A stretch of 15,065 bases of DNA from assembly GCA_963580245.1 (NCBI GenBank), contig CAUZJO010000117.1:1-15065 (forward strand). Reading direction: 5' to 3'. Below are positions 13,961 through 15,065 of the stretch, piece after piece. Every line of letters begins with the position of its first letter. Positions within the stretch are counted from its first letter, which is position 1. The position numbers and the translations under genes were made by a program. This DNA is from CAUZJO01 sp963580245. GTDB lineage: Bacteria > Sumerlaeota > Sumerlaeia > MVZB01. A model generated the notes under the pieces. That model was not told where the DNA came from, searched no databases, and saw only the letters and a program-made list of their open reading frames with translations.

Positions 13961-14015
13961 TTCCGGCTACGTTCCGGCTTGATTCCGCCTACGTTCTGGC
14001 AACATCCTGGCAACA
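13961..14015. repeat. Five degenerate 11-bp tandem direct repeats
   Basis: Successive units are TTCCGGCTACG, TTCCGGCTTGA, TTCCGCCTACG, TTCTGGCAACA and TCCTGGCAACA, with no gap. The first eight positions are the better conserved (TTCCGGCT) and the last three vary. One unit is about one helical turn, so a protein would see every copy on the same face of the DNA. The layout (8 conserved plus 3 variable bases, period 11) is like the binding boxes of OmpR/PhoB-class response regulators, or recombinase arm sites. Neither is proven. The array lies about 90 bases upstream of the truncated tRNA. Confidence 0.7.
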
Positions 14016-14024
14016 TGCTTTCCT

Positions 14025-14062
14025 CCCGGTCGGGGCAGACCCTGGCCGGGGGTTTCTTTCTT
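14025..14062 (+). terminator. Strong Rho-independent terminator-like hairpin, plus strand
   Basis: CCCGGTCGGGG (14025-14035), loop CAGA and CCCTGGCCGGG (14040-14050) form an 11-bp stem with two G-U pairs. It is followed by GGTTTCTTTCTT. The orientation is rightward, yet no plus-strand gene ends nearby; the GT39 stop is about 390 bases back. It may end a long 3' transcript of that gene, an unseen small RNA, or protect against read-through toward the convergent repeat-protein gene. Confidence 0.5.
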
Positions 14063-14195
14063 GCGTGAAGTTGGCCAAGGATCGCCATAGATGGCCGCCA
14101 CGGGCAATCCGAAGCCGGGGCCGACGTTCGATACCCCGGCGGGCCATCGGGCCGTGACGGGGCTGGAATCGCTTGACGACTGTACACCGGCCCGC

Positions 14196-15065
14196 CTAGT
14201 CCACCAGGTAGCCGCTCACCTTGATGGGGACGGCGGCTCCATCGAGTCGTTGACCGAAGATCTCGGTCTCGTTGTTAACAAGCGGCGCGACGTCCTCGTC
14301 GCCCTTCCAGACCACCAGGAACTCATTATCCGTGCTGTTCCAGGCCGCGGCGGCCTGGAACGCGGCCAACGCGGAATCCCCATCGGTCCCCATATCGCTG
14401 ATACGTTCGTCGGGGCCGATCTCGGCCCCCGTCGCCCCGTCGATCAGTTGAGCAAAGATTTCGTACTCCCCGTTGGCCAGCGACCCGGTGTCGTCATCAC
14501 CCTCCCAAACCACGAGGAATTCGTTGTCGGTCGCGTTCCAGGCCACGTCCGGGTCGAAGGCCTCATACGTGGTATCCCCGTCGGGCCCCATGTCGCTGAT
14601 GCGGAAATCGTTGATTCCCGTCTCGGCGCCGGCCGCCGTCAGGAGTTGACCGAAAATCTCCCACTCTTCCTCAACCAACGGCGCCGTGTCGTCGGCGCCA
14701 TGCCAAACCACCAGGTATAGATTGTTGGTGGCGTTGTAGGCGACGGCCGGCCTGTAGGCGTCCAACGCGGCATTCCCGTCGCCGCCCATGTCGCTGATGC
14801 GGATGTCCGATCCGATCTCCGCCCCCGTCGCCCCGTCGATCAGTTGACCATAGATTTCGAACTCCTGGTCGGCCAGCGACCCGGTGTCGTCGTCGCCAGA
14901 CCAAACCACGAGGTACTCGTTGTCCGTGGTGTTATAGGCGACGCTTGGTTCGCGGGCGTCCAACGAGGCATTCCCGTCGACGCCCATGTCGCTGATGCGA
15001 AAATCGTTGCTTCCGACTTCCGGATCGATCGTGACGGGATAATCGGCGGCCATCAGATCGGCGGC
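14196..15065 (-). CDS. Surface/secreted-type protein of 66-residue Asp-rich repeats, C-terminal part
   Basis: At least 290 codons are present. The frame is open at the right edge (AADL before the ATG at 15053), so the gene very probably continues outside and 15053 is not its true start. After a short lead come four repeats with the pattern RISDMGxDGxxxxxAxxPxVAYNxTDNEYLVVWxGDDDTxxLxxxExEIxGQxxDGATGAEIG. The last loses its tail and the protein ends KVSGYLVD. Alternating VAYN / YLVVW / EIFGQ strands suggest beta-propeller or beta-sandwich blades, and the DDD/DGD clusters suggest calcium or other cation binding. Similar repeats are known to me from large secreted proteins of environmental bacteria, but no function is established. 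There is no sorting signal at the C-terminus. Confidence 0.8.
   Translation of the reverse strand, partial: AADLMAADYPVTIDPEVGSNDFRISDMGVDGNASLDAREPSVAYNTTDNEYLVVWSGDDDTGSLADQEFEIYGQLIDGATGAEIGSDIRISDMGGDGNAALDAYRPAVAYNATNNLYLVVWHGADDTAPLVEEEWEIFGQLLTAAGAETGINDFRISDMGPDGDTTYEAFDPDVAWNATDNEFLVVWEGDDDTGSLANGEYEIFAQLIDGATGAEIGPDERISDMGTDGDSALAAFQAAAAWNSTDNEFLVVWKGDEDVAPLVNNETEIFGQRLDGAAVPIKVSGYLVD
14208..14999 (-). repeat. Four coding tandem repeats, 198-bp period
   Basis: The CATGTCGCTGAT-like word recurs at 14391, 14589, 14787 and 14985, exactly 198 bases apart each time, so no indel has accumulated between units. Units 1 and 3 share DDDTGSLA and IDGATGAEIG, while units 2 and 4 share APLV. 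This suggests a 396-bp two-unit block was duplicated. Confidence 0.9.

Larger units (their letters stand above)
13873..14195. other. Gene-free stretch with regulatory or recombination-like structure
   Basis: No credible gene is seen here. The content is the tRNA-Ser 5' flank (AT-richer, minus strand TTGATTTTATAGGGTTTAAG), the 11-bp repeat array and the hairpin. A minus-strand frame starting at 14014 behind GGAGG runs through the tRNA remnant and is judged spurious. Confidence 0.5.

Noticed and set aside
13777..14187. 136-residue minus-strand open frame containing GEVAEWLKAADFQSV
   Set aside because: That peptide is the translation of a tRNA-Ser 5' half, and the lower part is out of frame with the pilT fragment; no protein family is recognisable.
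14208..14999. CRISPR-like or noncoding repeat array
   Set aside because: The 198-bp period is coding throughout and preserves one reading frame; the units are too long and divergent for CRISPR.

Overview
The window is GC-rich bacterial DNA with tightly packed genes. There is no taxonomic marker gene. The following hint at a Planctomycetota-like or related large-genome environmental bacterium: a type III polyketide synthase operon, a short-type alpha-glucan phosphorylase, a GT2/GT39 lipid-linked sugar pair, a large secreted-type Asp-rich repeat protein and a Myxococcus/Planctomycetes-like PilT tail. This assignment is an inference and is weak.

Layout, left to right. Positions 1-1121 are a damaged zone. 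The 5' part of an IS3-family insertion sequence (orfA, minus strand) runs off the left edge. It abuts a SAM-dependent methyltransferase gene that has lost its 5' end and carries one frameshift and one in-frame stop. Next comes a lone lipoprotein gene (minus, 1301-1987) with its own ribosome binding site, a plausible promoter and a terminator hairpin. Positions 2297-7975 are a run of five minus-strand genes: alpha-glucan phosphorylase, a small TPR protein, a UbiE-like methyltransferase, an FAD-dependent oxidoreductase and a type III polyketide synthase. The last three are joined by two ATGA stop/start overlaps. They resemble the known synthase/methyltransferase/flavoprotein sets that make alkylresorcinol- or alkylpyrone-type phenolic lipids and quinones.

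A QueD/PTPS-family gene (plus, 8193-8600) diverges from the phosphorylase and overlaps, tail to tail, a comEC gene (minus, 8597-11107). The comEC gene is split into three reading-frame pieces by two indels, each in a simple repeat. Diverging from comEC is a plus-strand pair, a DPM1-like GT2 glycosyltransferase and an ArnT-like GT39 transferase. Together these would make and use a polyprenyl-phosphate sugar.

The stretch 13636-14195 has no intact gene but holds the oddest material. A 57-codon 3' fragment of pilT is fused to the 5' half of a tRNA-Ser gene. Upstream of it are five degenerate 11-bp tandem direct repeats and a strong orphan terminator hairpin. The right edge is the C-terminal part of a protein built of 66-residue repeats with an exact 198-bp DNA period and an A-B-A-B higher-order pattern.

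The main themes are one intact phenolic-lipid operon and an unusually large number of broken genes: the first methyltransferase, comEC, pilT and a tRNA. Either this is a region of decay and rearrangement, or some of the breaks are assembly indels.
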